This document shows, piece by piece, positions 42,187-50,609 of a stretch of 64,000 nt of DNA. The position numbers and the translations under genes are program-made. Below the pieces are notes generated by a model. That model did no database searches and was not told where the DNA came from. It was given only the letters and a program-made list of their open reading frames with translations. The stretch's first letter is position 1, and each line of letters opens with the position of its first letter. Origin of the DNA: Microbispora corallina (GTDB lineage Bacteria > Actinomycetota > Actinomycetes > Streptosporangiales > Streptosporangiaceae); assembly GCF_016863035.1 (NCBI RefSeq), contig NZ_BOOC01000006.1, forward strand, positions 1-64,000. The letters run 5' to 3'.

Positions 42187-43581
42187 ATGATCACTATAGA
42201 CATCCCGCTGTGGGCCGCCCGGCTGCGCGCGCTCCGGGAGAGCCGCGTCTGGAGCCGCTCCGACCTGGCCGCCCGGTTGCGCGGCGCGGCGAGCGAGGAC
42301 GAGCGCGACCGGCTGCCGTCCCTCACTGCGTTCGCCGATACCGTCCGCCGATGGGAGAGCGGTGAGCGGCGGCCCGGCGACGCCGAGACGGACCTGCTGT
42401 GCCGGGCGTTCGGCCTGCCCGAACGCGATCTGTTCGCCGGAGAGCGGTCGGGCACGACCCTCTGGCACCACCTCACCCGGATCCCGCTCGTTCCGGGACT
42501 GGTGGCCGAGGACGAGGAGGAACGGGCCGGACGCGCGATCGAGCGACCGGAACGCGCCGACGAGGCGACGGTCCGGTATTTCCAGACCCTGGTGGACGCC
42601 TGTCTGCTGGCCGATCGCCCCCCGTCCGGCCTCGCCGCCGCCCTGCGCCCCGTGTTCGCGGCGATCGAGGGCTTCCGCAGGGACGCCCGGCCCGCCGTAC
42701 GGCGGTCGCTCCTGGCGTTCGCGTCGCGGCAGGCCGAGCTGATCAGCCGTCTGGAGCACGAGGCCGGGAACGCGCCGGGAGCTCGGGAGTGGTCCGACCG
42801 CGCGATCGGGGAGGCGCGTGAGTGCGCGGACTCGCTGCTGGAGACGTACACGCTGGTCCAGCGGGCGGGCCTCGTGGACGCGACCGGCCCCCGGGAGGCG
42901 GTGGAGGTCGCCGTCTCCGCGAGGGAGCGCGGGCGCATCACGGCCGGGATGGCGGCGGCGTCGAGACGGTACGAGGCGCGGGGCCACGCCATCGCCGGTG
43001 AGGATGACCTGTGCCACCGGTGCCTGGAGGAGTCGGCGTGGCCCCCGGTCCCGGGGGAGCGGGAGGAGGACGAGCGCTACCGCCTCGACCTGCCGGCCGA
43101 GCCGGAGGCCGTCCTGTGCGCCGGCTGCCTGGTCGATCTGGGCCACGCCGGTGGAGCCGTCGAGATCCTCGAACAGCGAGGCGGCCCGGGCCTCGGCGAG
43201 GAGCCGTCCGGGGTACGGCGTGCCGAGCCGAAGCCGGGCCCGGGGCGCGCAGAGGAGGCCCTTGGCGGTCCCGAGCGCGGCAGGCCGTGGCAAAGCCGGC
43301 CGGAGCGCGCCGAAGAGATCGGCGGGCCGGAGCGCGGCGGGCTGGAACGCGGGGCGGCCGTGGGCGGCCGGGTGAGCTTCGAACCCGGGTACGCCGCCGC
43401 CTTCACGATTGCCCGCATGGCCCACGCGTACGCGGAGGCGCACGAGAGGGACCGGGCGGCGACGTTGGCGCGGGAGGCACTGGACCTGGCCCGTCGTGCC
43501 GGGGCGGCGCGGGCGCTGCGCGAGCTCGCCGCGCTGCACCTGCCCCCGGACCCCGCAGCCCGGCGGCGCGTCCTGCTTTGA
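42187..43581 (+). CDS. XRE-type regulator with C-terminal helical (TPR-like) region
   Basis: 464 residues, ATG after a G-rich site. N-terminal Cro/CI-type helix-turn-helix (about 8-75): WAARLRALRESRVWSRSDLAARL, then FADTVRRWESGERRPG, which holds the usual RWExGxRxP ending. The rest is helical and TPR-like, including a pair of Cys motifs (CHRC near 280 and CAGC near 317), and an Arg/Glu/Pro-rich stretch at about 335-390 that looks disordered. Long actinobacterial XRE proteins of this kind are common; targets and ligands are unknown. The Cys pairs could bind zinc. Confidence 0.83.
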   Translation: MITIDIPLWAARLRALRESRVWSRSDLAARLRGAASEDERDRLPSLTAFADTVRRWESGERRPGDAETDLLCRAFGLPERDLFAGERSGTTLWHHLTRIPLVPGLVAEDEEERAGRAIERPERADEATVRYFQTLVDACLLADRPPSGLAAALRPVFAAIEGFRRDARPAVRRSLLAFASRQAELISRLEHEAGNAPGAREWSDRAIGEARECADSLLETYTLVQRAGLVDATGPREAVEVAVSARERGRITAGMAAASRRYEARGHAIAGEDDLCHRCLEESAWPPVPGEREEDERYRLDLPAEPEAVLCAGCLVDLGHAGGAVEILEQRGGPGLGEEPSGVRRAEPKPGPGRAEEALGGPERGRPWQSRPERAEEIGGPERGGLERGAAVGGRVSFEPGYAAAFTIARMAHAYAEAHERDRAATLAREALDLARRAGAARALRELAALHLPPDPAARRRVLL

Positions 43582-43588
43582 GGGCCCG

Positions 43589-43636
43589 GGAGCAGGCCGC
43601 GGAGCAGGCCCCGGAGCAGGCCCCGGAGCCGGCGGC
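43589..43636 (+). repeat. Four tandem 12-bp units
   Basis: GGAGCAGGCCGC, then two identical GGAGCAGGCCCC units, then a degenerate GGAGCCGGCGGC, starting just after the XRE stop codon. In the XRE frame these would encode Glu/Pro/Ala repeats, so the array could also be a remnant of a longer C-terminus. Confidence 0.6.
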
Positions 43637-43792
43637 TCGGCGGCGGTTCTTCTGTGACGGCCGTGGATTCCGCGAACCTGTGGCCTGCCCTGCTGGGATG
43701 ACCCTCCGCTCTCGGGCTGACCGTGCGTGTCCTGCTCCGACGGCGCTGGATCTCGCAGGCATCGTGCTCTGAAGGGGCGCGGTGGCCGAGTC

Positions 43793-43814
43793 GTTCACGG
43801 TTCGTTCAGGGGAC
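43793..43814 (+). promoter_or_regulatory. PHO box (two 11-bp PhoP direct-repeat units)
   Basis: GTTCACGGTTC (43793-43803) followed directly by GTTCAGGGGAC (43804-43814). Streptomyces PhoP binds 11-bp direct repeats beginning GTTCA, so this fits phosphate-starvation activation of the phospholipase C gene 75 bp downstream. A third unit, if present, is degenerate. Confidence 0.65.
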
Positions 43815-43888
43815 GGACGGCCATCCGGCCCATGAGCCGAGTAAGTTGTGGGCGATTCGTCCTATATCTCCCAGGAGGGACGCCCCGA

Positions 43889-45877
43889 ATGCCGGCCGGA
43901 TCCTCGCTGCCCCCCTCGCTTCTCCGTGCGCTGGCACGGCCGGTCCCGCCCGGCGACCTGTCGGACCTGCGGCACGTCGTGTTCGTCATGCAGGAGAACC
44001 GGTCGTTCGACCACTATTTCGGCACGATGCGCGGGGTGCGCGGGTTCGGCGACCGCAACGCCGTGTCGACCCGGACCTGGCGGCCGATCTTCGAGCAGGA
44101 CGGGGTGCTGCCCTTCCCCGTACGGGAGGCGGCCGAGCGCGCGGGGGCCGACCCCATGCTGGTGGACACCCACGACCACACCTGGCTCGGCACGCAGAAC
44201 GCCTGGGCCATGGGCTGGAACGACGCCTGGAGCCTCAACAAGGGGCCGTCCACGATGGCCTATTACGACCGCCGGGACCTGCCGTTCCACTACGAGCTCG
44301 CGGACACCTTCACCATCTGCGACGCCTACCACTGCTCGCTGCTGACCTCGACCACCCCGAACCGCAACTACCACATCTCGGGCTACACGGGCTTCGAGCC
44401 GGGCACCGGGCAGCGGGCGGTCGACAACGGCGCCTGCGAGGAGGACGGCCACGCGGGGTACGACTGGGTGACCGTGCCCGAACTGCTGACCGAGGCGGGC
44501 CACACCTGGCAGGTCTACCAGGAGTGGGACAACTACCAGTGCAACAACCTGGAGTTCTTCGCCACGTTCAAGGCCGTCATGGCCAAGCTCGGGCTGACGA
44601 GCATGCACGGGTTCTACGAGAGGGTGCGGGCGGCCGCCGACCCCGGGCCGATGCTCGCGGAGCTCGATGAGCGCGTGGCCGGGCTGGACCAGGCCGACCG
44701 GGAGCTGTACGACCGGGCCCTGCGCCGCGCGCGCACCGGCGGCCTGGGGGAGTGGTTCGCCGCCGACGTGGCCGCGGGCCGCCTGCCCGCCGTGTCGTAC
44801 GTCGTGACCTCGCTCGCCGACTCCGAGCACCCGGAGGGCTCGTCGGCCGTCGAGAGCGGGCGGATCATCTACCAGGTCCTCGACGCGCTCGCGTCCCACC
44901 CGGAGACCTGGGCGCACACCGCGGTCTTCGTGACGTACGACGAGAACGACGGCTTCTTCGACCATGTTCCCCCGCCGGTGCCGCCGGACGGGACGCCGGG
45001 CGAGTTCGTCAACGGCCGGCCCCTCGGGCTCGGCATGCGCGTCCCCATGCTCGTCGTCTCCCCGTGGAGCGTCGGGGGGTATGTCTGCTCGGAGACGTTC
45101 GACCACAGCTCGACCGTGCGCTTCCTGGAGACCTGGCTCGGGATCAAGGCGCCCGACCTCGGCGCCTGGCGGCGGGCGGTCGTGGGCGACCTCACCTCGG
45201 CCTTCGACTTCGCCGCCCCGGCCGCGCCCCCGGCGCCCGTTCCCGTGCCGGCGCCCGCGCCCGTCGCCGCCGCCGTGACCGGCCGGTGGTATCCCGAGGT
45301 CCCGTCGGAGCAGCGCATGCCCGTCCAGGAGCCGGGCGCGCGGCCCGCCCGCCCGCTGCCGTACCGGCCCGACGCCTGGGCCCGGGCCCGCGGCCAGTCG
45401 GTCGAGATCGAGATGAGCAACGCCGGGGTGGCGAGCGCCCACCTCTCGCTGTACGGCTACCTGGGCGAGCTGGTCAAGCCGCTGCACTTCGACGTGCTCG
45501 GCACGGCGCGGGAGGTCGTCTACGTCCCCTGCCCGACGTACAACCTGGTGCTGACGGGGCCGAACGGGTTCCGCCGGGAGTTCCGCGGCGACCCGTCCGA
45601 CCCGGTGGAGATCACCAGCGCGATCGACCCCGCGACGATGACCGTCGAGATCGCCGCCGGGAACCTCGGCGCGACGCCGCTGGAGATCGTGGTCACCCCC
45701 CTGGCGTACGGCGGGGAGCGGCGGACCCTCGACCTCCCCGCCGGTGGCACGGCCCGGCTGCCCTGGCACGCGCCGACCGGCTGGTACGACCTGCTGGTCG
45801 AGGTGGCGGGCCGCGACGGCTTCGCGCGGCGCCTGATGGGCCGGATCGAGGACGGCAGGCCGGGCGTCACCGGCTGA
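43889..45877 (+). CDS. Phospholipase C family phosphoesterase (non-haemolytic type)
   Basis: 662 residues from the ATG at 43889, after CAGGAGGGA. Phosphoesterase domain (about 25-420): the opening RHVVFVMQENRSFDHYFGT contains the metal-binding/nucleophile region of phosphatidylcholine-hydrolysing PLCs and acid phosphatases; TYDENDGFFDHVPPP near 350 is the second metal motif. The C-terminus (about 465-650) holds DUF756-like beta domains, as in Pseudomonas PlcH/N. Unlike relatives, no Tat or Sec signal is visible before the catalytic domain (MPAGSSLPPSLLRALARPV). Known: such enzymes release phosphate from lipids or phosphodiesters. The PHO box upstream supports induction on phosphate limitation. 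Confidence 0.9.
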   Translation: MPAGSSLPPSLLRALARPVPPGDLSDLRHVVFVMQENRSFDHYFGTMRGVRGFGDRNAVSTRTWRPIFEQDGVLPFPVREAAERAGADPMLVDTHDHTWLGTQNAWAMGWNDAWSLNKGPSTMAYYDRRDLPFHYELADTFTICDAYHCSLLTSTTPNRNYHISGYTGFEPGTGQRAVDNGACEEDGHAGYDWVTVPELLTEAGHTWQVYQEWDNYQCNNLEFFATFKAVMAKLGLTSMHGFYERVRAAADPGPMLAELDERVAGLDQADRELYDRALRRARTGGLGEWFAADVAAGRLPAVSYVVTSLADSEHPEGSSAVESGRIIYQVLDALASHPETWAHTAVFVTYDENDGFFDHVPPPVPPDGTPGEFVNGRPLGLGMRVPMLVVSPWSVGGYVCSETFDHSSTVRFLETWLGIKAPDLGAWRRAVVGDLTSAFDFAAPAAPPAPVPVPAPAPVAAAVTGRWYPEVPSEQRMPVQEPGARPARPLPYRPDAWARARGQSVEIEMSNAGVASAHLSLYGYLGELVKPLHFDVLGTAREVVYVPCPTYNLVLTGPNGFRREFRGDPSDPVEITSAIDPATMTVEIAAGNLGATPLEIVVTPLAYGGERRTLDLPAGGTARLPWHAPTGWYDLLVEVAGRDGFARRLMGRIEDGRPGVTG

Positions 45878-45940
45878 CCGCCGTGTCGGTCCCCCCAGGG
45901 CGGGTAAGGACAGCGTGGCCGGCCTGGTAGGTGATGTGCG

Positions 45941-46909
45941 ATGTCGCTGACTCTGGCGCTGGCGGGGGACACGATGCTGGGGCGCGGCGTGGCCGAGATG
46001 ATCGTGCGGTCGGCCGATCCGGCACGGTTCTTCTCGCCGGGAGTCCGGGAACGGATCGACGAGGCCGATCTGTTCCTGCTCAACCTGGAGTGCTGCGTGT
46101 CCGAGCGCGGCCGCAAGTGGGACGCGCCGGGCAAGCCGTTCCACTTCCGCGCGCCGCCCGCGGCCGCCCGCCTGCTGGGCGGGCTCGGCGTCGGCTGCGT
46201 CACGCTGGCCAACAACCACGCGCTCGACTACGGGCCGGAGGCGCTCCTCGACACCCGCGACCACCTGGGACGGGCCGGGATCCGCTGCGTGGGGGCCGGG
46301 GCCGACGAGACCGAGGCCAGACGGGCGGAGCTGATCCCCGTCGGCGGCCTGTGCGTCGGCGTGCTCGGGGTGGCCGACCACCCGGCCGACTTCGCGGCGT
46401 CGCCCACCCGGCCCGGCGTCGCGTACGCCGACCTGATGACCGGCGTGCCCGACTGGCTGGTGGAGGCGGTGCGCGACCTGCGTGAGCGCGTCGACATCGT
46501 GATCGTGACGCCCCACTGGGGGCCGAACATGGCCCAGGAGCCCCGCCCGTACATCCGGTCGGCCGCCCGCGTCCTGACCGAGGCGGGCGCCACGCTCGTC
46601 GCCGGCCACTCGGCTCACGTGTTCCATGGCTTCGAGCCGCCCGTGCTCTACGACCTGGGCGACTTCATCGACGACTACATCGTGGACGACGACCTGCGCA
46701 ACGACCTCGGCCTGCTGTTCCTCGTCGGGCTCGACGACACCGGCCCGCTCCTGCTGCGGGCGGTCCCGACCAAGCTCGAGTACGGCCGGACGCGGCTGGC
46801 CAGGGACGACGAGTGGCACTGGATCAGGGACCGCTTCACCCGGGCGTGCGGCGAGCTGGGCGGCGCCGTCCAGGAGCAGGAGGGCGAGCTCGTGATCGAG
46901 CTGCGCTGA
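45941..46909 (+). CDS. CapA family (PgsA-like) metallophosphatase-fold protein
   Basis: 322 residues, with ATG in GTGCGATG. Calcineurin-like fold of the CapA/PGA_cap family: LALAGDTMLGRGV at the start, FLLNLECCVSE, TLANNHALDYGPEALLDT near 90, VTPHWGPNM, and AGHSAHVFHGFE near 225. Family members are known from poly-gamma-glutamate capsule synthesis, but most actinobacterial copies stand alone and have no assigned substrate. No signal peptide or anchor, unlike capsule CapA. It follows the phospholipase by 63 bp and may be transcribed with it, possibly in a phosphate-related role. Confidence 0.87.
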   Translation: MSLTLALAGDTMLGRGVAEMIVRSADPARFFSPGVRERIDEADLFLLNLECCVSERGRKWDAPGKPFHFRAPPAAARLLGGLGVGCVTLANNHALDYGPEALLDTRDHLGRAGIRCVGAGADETEARRAELIPVGGLCVGVLGVADHPADFAASPTRPGVAYADLMTGVPDWLVEAVRDLRERVDIVIVTPHWGPNMAQEPRPYIRSAARVLTEAGATLVAGHSAHVFHGFEPPVLYDLGDFIDDYIVDDDLRNDLGLLFLVGLDDTGPLLLRAVPTKLEYGRTRLARDDEWHWIRDRFTRACGELGGAVQEQEGELVIELR

Positions 46910-46990
46910 GCGCGTCTCGGCGGGGATCTCCCCGTTCGCCGGCACCCCGCGCCTGGGGTGGTCCCGGGCGCGGGCGGGCCGGTGTCCGGG

Positions 46991-47617
46991 TCAGGCCCGG
47001 ACGAGAGGTGTCTCGACCAGGTGCTCGGCGAGGAACCACGCCTGCATCTCGCCGGTCCTGACGACCTGGGAGACGAGCAGGTCGTTGGTCCCGTCGTCGC
47101 CCATGTCCGCCGCGCGGGCCGCGGCGTCGTGGGAGGCCACGAGGATCGTCTCGTGGGCCTCGAGCAGGCGGGAGAGCATGGCCGGGACCTCTTCCACGCC
47201 GTCCGGCGGCCGCGGGATGACGGTGATCTCCGCCACCTGACGCGGGTCTCCGACCGCGACCCCGCCGAGGGTCTGGATCCTTTCCGCGATCTCGTCGATG
47301 ATGGGCAGCTGCTCGCCCGCGTGCTTGTCGAGAAGCAGGTGCAGCTGGTAGAACGTCGGGCCCCGCATGAGCCAGTGGTGCTTCTTGTAGAGGCTGTAGA
47401 GGATCTGGGTGTCGGCCAGGATCTGGTTGAGCCGCTGGCACGAGTACTCACGGGTCTCCCGCGACAGGCCGACCGGGAAGTCCCGGACCGTGCCGAACTG
47501 CTGGATCTCCATCCCCTTCTGGTGCAGCCACGGCTGGCTGGTCTCACGAGGGTGGGCTCTGGCGGAAGGCTTGACAGCCAAGGCGTCTCTCCTCACTTCG
47601 GGGTGGTTCTCACTCAT
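46991..47617 (-). CDS. dps: Dps/ferritin-like DNA-protection protein
   Basis: 208 residues from the ATG at 47617; a TTG at 47581 with AGGAGAG in front is a strong alternative start. Dps four-helix bundle: LYKKHHWLMRGPTFYQLHLLLDKH (about 77-100) and IDEIAERIQTLGG include the His/Asp/Glu residues of the inter-subunit ferroxidase site. N- and C-terminal extensions are longer than in E. coli Dps. Known role: iron oxidation with H2O2, iron storage, nucleoid condensation in stress or stationary phase and, in Streptomyces, sporulation. Convergent with the CapA-like gene. A TTGTAC-N18-TTATGA pair read on the minus strand overlaps the ATG, which would favour the TTG start. Confidence 0.87.
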   Translation of the reverse strand: MSENHPEVRRDALAVKPSARAHPRETSQPWLHQKGMEIQQFGTVRDFPVGLSRETREYSCQRLNQILADTQILYSLYKKHHWLMRGPTFYQLHLLLDKHAGEQLPIIDEIAERIQTLGGVAVGDPRQVAEITVIPRPPDGVEEVPAMLSRLLEAHETILVASHDAAARAADMGDDGTNDLLVSQVVRTGEMQAWFLAEHLVETPLVRA

Positions 47618-47706
47618 AAGAGTGTTTCGTTCGGTATGTACAAAGAAGGTGATAAAGCGTCCTTCTTGTGTCCCTTATCCGTTTATCTGGCTCTGAACCG
47701 TCCTCC

Positions 47707-48150
47707 GTGGCCCTGCGTACCTTCGAGGTGTTGAGACTTTCACCCCGGACCGCGCTCGCCCGGGTCGCGGTCGTCCCCGCCGCCGTCCTGCTGTCCGCGT
47801 GCGCGGCGAGCCATGCCGCGTCCCCCGACGACCCCTCGACGTACGGCCCTCCGCCCACGGTGGAGCAGCTGGCCGCGAAGGCCGGGTGCACCCCGAAGAT
47901 CCAGATCGACGCGAAGGAGCTCCGGCAGGGCTTCTGCCGCACCTCGATCGGCGAGTTCTTCATCACGACGTTCGCCACCCAGCAGGGGAAGGACGAGTGG
48001 ATGGACCAGGCGCCGGAGTACAGCCCGCACCTCGTGGGGAACATCTGGACGGCCCTCGCCCCCCGCGTCGTGCTCGACAAACTGCGGCAGGAGATCGGCG
48101 GGGACCTCCATCTGAAGGACCACCGCACGATGAGCCCCGGCCCCCGCTGA
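47707..48150 (+). CDS. Putative lipoprotein of unknown function
   Basis: 147 residues if the GTG at 47707 is used; GTGs at 47668 and 47728 are also possible, and no ribosome binding site decides. Basic n-region RLSPRTALAR, hydrophobic core and lipobox LLSAC mark a type II signal. The mature part is about 115 residues with two Cys (AGCTPK, GFCRTS) that could form a disulphide. I do not recognise the family. It lies divergently from dps and 114 bp before the modA-like gene. Confidence 0.62.
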   Translation: MALRTFEVLRLSPRTALARVAVVPAAVLLSACAASHAASPDDPSTYGPPPTVEQLAAKAGCTPKIQIDAKELRQGFCRTSIGEFFITTFATQQGKDEWMDQAPEYSPHLVGNIWTALAPRVVLDKLRQEIGGDLHLKDHRTMSPGPR

Positions 48151-48264
48151 CCTCGCCCCCCGCGGTCCGTCCCGTTCTCTTCGGAGGACGGTGCACAGGG
48201 GCGGCGCCGCGCCGTCACGGGGTCTGGACCCGAGCCGGGTATCCACGTCACTACGCTTGGTGCC

Positions 48265-49035
48265 GTGTTCCGGACCAGCGAGCGGGCGGCGGGCCCGGCC
48301 TGCCGTGCGGCGCGGCCGGCCACGGCCGTCCTGCTGACCCTGGCCCTGCTCGCCGCCACGGCGTGCGGCGTCACGCAGAGGCAGACGCTGCGGGTCTTCG
48401 CCGACTCGTCGCTGACCGGGGTCCTCGGCACGCTCGCCAGGACGTTCGAGGCGTCCCATCCGGACGTCGCGATCGCCTTCCACTTCGGGGGCGGGCCGGC
48501 GCTGGCGCGGCGGATCACGCAGGGCGAGGCGGCCGACGTGCTGGTCGCGGCTCCGGACGCGACGTCCCTGGTCGTCGGCGCCACGCCCCGGGTCTTCGCC
48601 CGCGACCGGATGGAGATCGCCGTGCCCAGGGGGAACCCCGCCCACGTGGCGGCCCTCTCGGACCTGGCCGCCCCCGGCGTGCGGGTCGTCCTGTGCGTGC
48701 CCGCCATCCCCTGTGGCGCGTCGGCCGACAGGGCGCTCGCCGCCGCCGGCGTCACGCCCGGGCCGGTCGTGCGGACGATGGACGCGTCGGCCGCGCTGGC
48801 CAAGGTCCGGCGGGGCGACGCCGACGCCGCGCTGGTCGGCCGTACGGACATCAGGGCGGCGGCGGGCGCCGTCGACGGCGTCGATCTCCCCGCGTCGGCC
48901 GGGGCGGCCGGCGAGTACGCCATCGCCTCCGTGCCGAAGTCCGAGAACCACGTGCCTGCCCGGGAGTTCGTCGACCTCGTGCTCTCCGACCAGGGCCGCC
49001 GCATCCTGGCGGACGCCGGCTTCTCCCCGGCCTGA
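48265..49035 (+). CDS. modA: Molybdate ABC transporter substrate-binding lipoprotein (ModA-like)
   Basis: 256 residues from a GTG. Signal peptide with hydrophobic core TAVLLTLALL and lipobox ATAC at about 30-34. The mature domain is a ModA-like periplasmic binding fold: LRVFADSSLTGVL, FHFGGGPALARRITQGEAADVLVAA split around 75-95, and VRRGDADAALVGRTD near 180 correspond to the molybdate/tungstate contacts. No modB or modC genes follow, so it either works with a transporter elsewhere or binds a different oxyanion. About 114 bp separate it from the DHA2 gene downstream. Confidence 0.83.
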   Translation: MFRTSERAAGPACRAARPATAVLLTLALLAATACGVTQRQTLRVFADSSLTGVLGTLARTFEASHPDVAIAFHFGGGPALARRITQGEAADVLVAAPDATSLVVGATPRVFARDRMEIAVPRGNPAHVAALSDLAAPGVRVVLCVPAIPCGASADRALAAAGVTPGPVVRTMDASAALAKVRRGDADAALVGRTDIRAAAGAVDGVDLPASAGAAGEYAIASVPKSENHVPAREFVDLVLSDQGRRILADAGFSPA

Positions 49036-49150
49036 CCCTCGCGCCCGGGGTGGGCCGCTGTGCAGGCCGGAACCCGGGGTGACGCGCGCGGGCCGGGGTT
49101 TGCCGGGACGCTTCGGCGGTGGGCGAAGTCTCCGTGGGCAGGGTGCGGGC

Positions 49151-50584
49151 ATGTCCTCCTCGCATCCTTCCCGTACCGCCCCGAAGCCGGGACCGGTCGC
49201 GGCGCCCGGAGGCCGCCGCGGCATCGTCCTCGGCGTGATGTGCGCAGGCATGTTCCTCGTGCAGCTCGACGTGACCGTGGTGAACGTCGCCCTGCCCCAC
49301 ATCGGCGCCGATCTCCACACCGATCTGGCCGGGCTGCAGTGGGTCGTCGACTCCTACACGATCGTCCTCGCCGCCTGCCTGCTCGCGGCGGGCGTGGTGG
49401 GCGACAGGCTCGGGCACCGCACGATCGCCGTCGCCGGGCTGGCGCTCTTCGGCGCGTCGTCGCTGCTGTGCGGCCTCGCCCCCGGGATCGGCTGGCTGGT
49501 CGCGGCCCGCGCCGTGCAGGGCCTGGCCGCCGCGTCGCTGCTGCCGAGCACGCTCGCGATCGTCACCCGCGCCTTCCCTGAGCGTGCCGAGCAGGCGCGC
49601 GCCCTGGGGATCTGGGCCGGGGTGAGCGCCCTCGCGCTGCCCACCGGCCCGGTGCTGGGCGGGCTGCTGGTCACCCTGGCCGGGTGGCGCGCCGTCTTCC
49701 TGATCAACCTGCCCGTGGTCGTCGCGGCCGTCGTGCTCACCCTGCGGCGGGTCAGCCGGGACGAGCCCGACCGGGAACGGCGCCTCGATCCGCTGGGGGT
49801 GGCGACGGCGGCGCTGGCCCTGACCGCGCTGACGTCGTGCGCGATCGCCCTCGGCCGTCTCGGCCGTCTCGGCCTGTCGGCGTGGACGGCCGCGGCCGCT
49901 CTGGCCGCCGTCGTCGCGGCGGCGGCCCTAGCGTGGTGGGAGCGCAGGGCGCCCGAGCCGATGTTCCCGCCGTCCCTGCTGTCCAGGACCGGCTTCGCCG
50001 GCGCGAACGCGGTGGCCGCCGCGATGAACTTCGTCGGCATCGGCATGGTCTTCGTCGTCACGCTCTACCTGCAGGGGGTGCGGCACCACACCGCCCTGTC
50101 AGCAGGGGCGATGCTGCTGCCGTTGTTCCTCCCGCTGGCGCTGTGCGCGCCGTTCACCGGCCGCCTCGTCGCGCGCGCGGGCCCGCGGCCGCCGATGATC
50201 GCGGGTCTGGCCCTCGGCGCCGCCGGGGCGGCCTGGCTGCTGCTCGTGTCCCCCGGCAGCCCGTACGGCGTGCTCGTCCCGGCTCTGCTCGGCCTCGGGC
50301 TGGGCATGGGCCTGCTCACCGCGTCCGTGGTGGCGGCGGCGTTGCGGGCCGGTCCGCCCTCCCGTCCCGGGCTTTCGTCGGGCGTCAACAACACCGCCCG
50401 TCAGGCGGGCGGAGCACTCGGGGTGGCGGTGCTGGGCGCCGTCGTTCAGGACCCGTCGGAGCCTCTGAGGTTCACGGCCGGTCTCCACTGGGCCGGCGCT
50501 CTGTCCGCCCTGCTGTGGCTGGCCGCGATCGTGGTCACCCTGCGCGCCGTTCCGGGGGCCGAGGAGGCGGGCGCCGCCGGCTGA
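49151..50584 (+). CDS. DHA2-family MFS multidrug efflux transporter
   Basis: 477 residues, ATG preceded by GGGTGCGGGC. 14 predicted TM segments; early motif QLDVTVVNVALPHIGADL (motif D1 of DHA2), motif A as GDRLGHRTIAVAG, and motif C as GPVLGGLLVTLAG. Proton-coupled efflux of toxic compounds is the family role. The adjacent MarR regulator is on the other strand and convergent, so it more probably controls the other DHA2 gene. Confidence 0.9.
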   Translation: MSSSHPSRTAPKPGPVAAPGGRRGIVLGVMCAGMFLVQLDVTVVNVALPHIGADLHTDLAGLQWVVDSYTIVLAACLLAAGVVGDRLGHRTIAVAGLALFGASSLLCGLAPGIGWLVAARAVQGLAAASLLPSTLAIVTRAFPERAEQARALGIWAGVSALALPTGPVLGGLLVTLAGWRAVFLINLPVVVAAVVLTLRRVSRDEPDRERRLDPLGVATAALALTALTSCAIALGRLGRLGLSAWTAAAALAAVVAAAALAWWERRAPEPMFPPSLLSRTGFAGANAVAAAMNFVGIGMVFVVTLYLQGVRHHTALSAGAMLLPLFLPLALCAPFTGRLVARAGPRPPMIAGLALGAAGAAWLLLVSPGSPYGVLVPALLGLGLGMGLLTASVVAAALRAGPPSRPGLSSGVNNTARQAGGALGVAVLGAVVQDPSEPLRFTAGLHWAGALSALLWLAAIVVTLRAVPGAEEAGAAG

Positions 50585-50609
50585 CGGCAGGTGGCGCCGT
50601 GAAGCGCCC

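Larger units (their letters stand above)
43582..43888. other. Intergenic region with 12-bp tandem repeat and PHO box
   Basis: 307 bp between the XRE and phospholipase C genes. It starts with the tandem repeat at 43589-43636 and ends with the PHO-like box at 43793-43814. No gene is supported: the frame that extends the phospholipase upstream lacks a ribosome binding site and a signal peptide. Confidence 0.6.
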
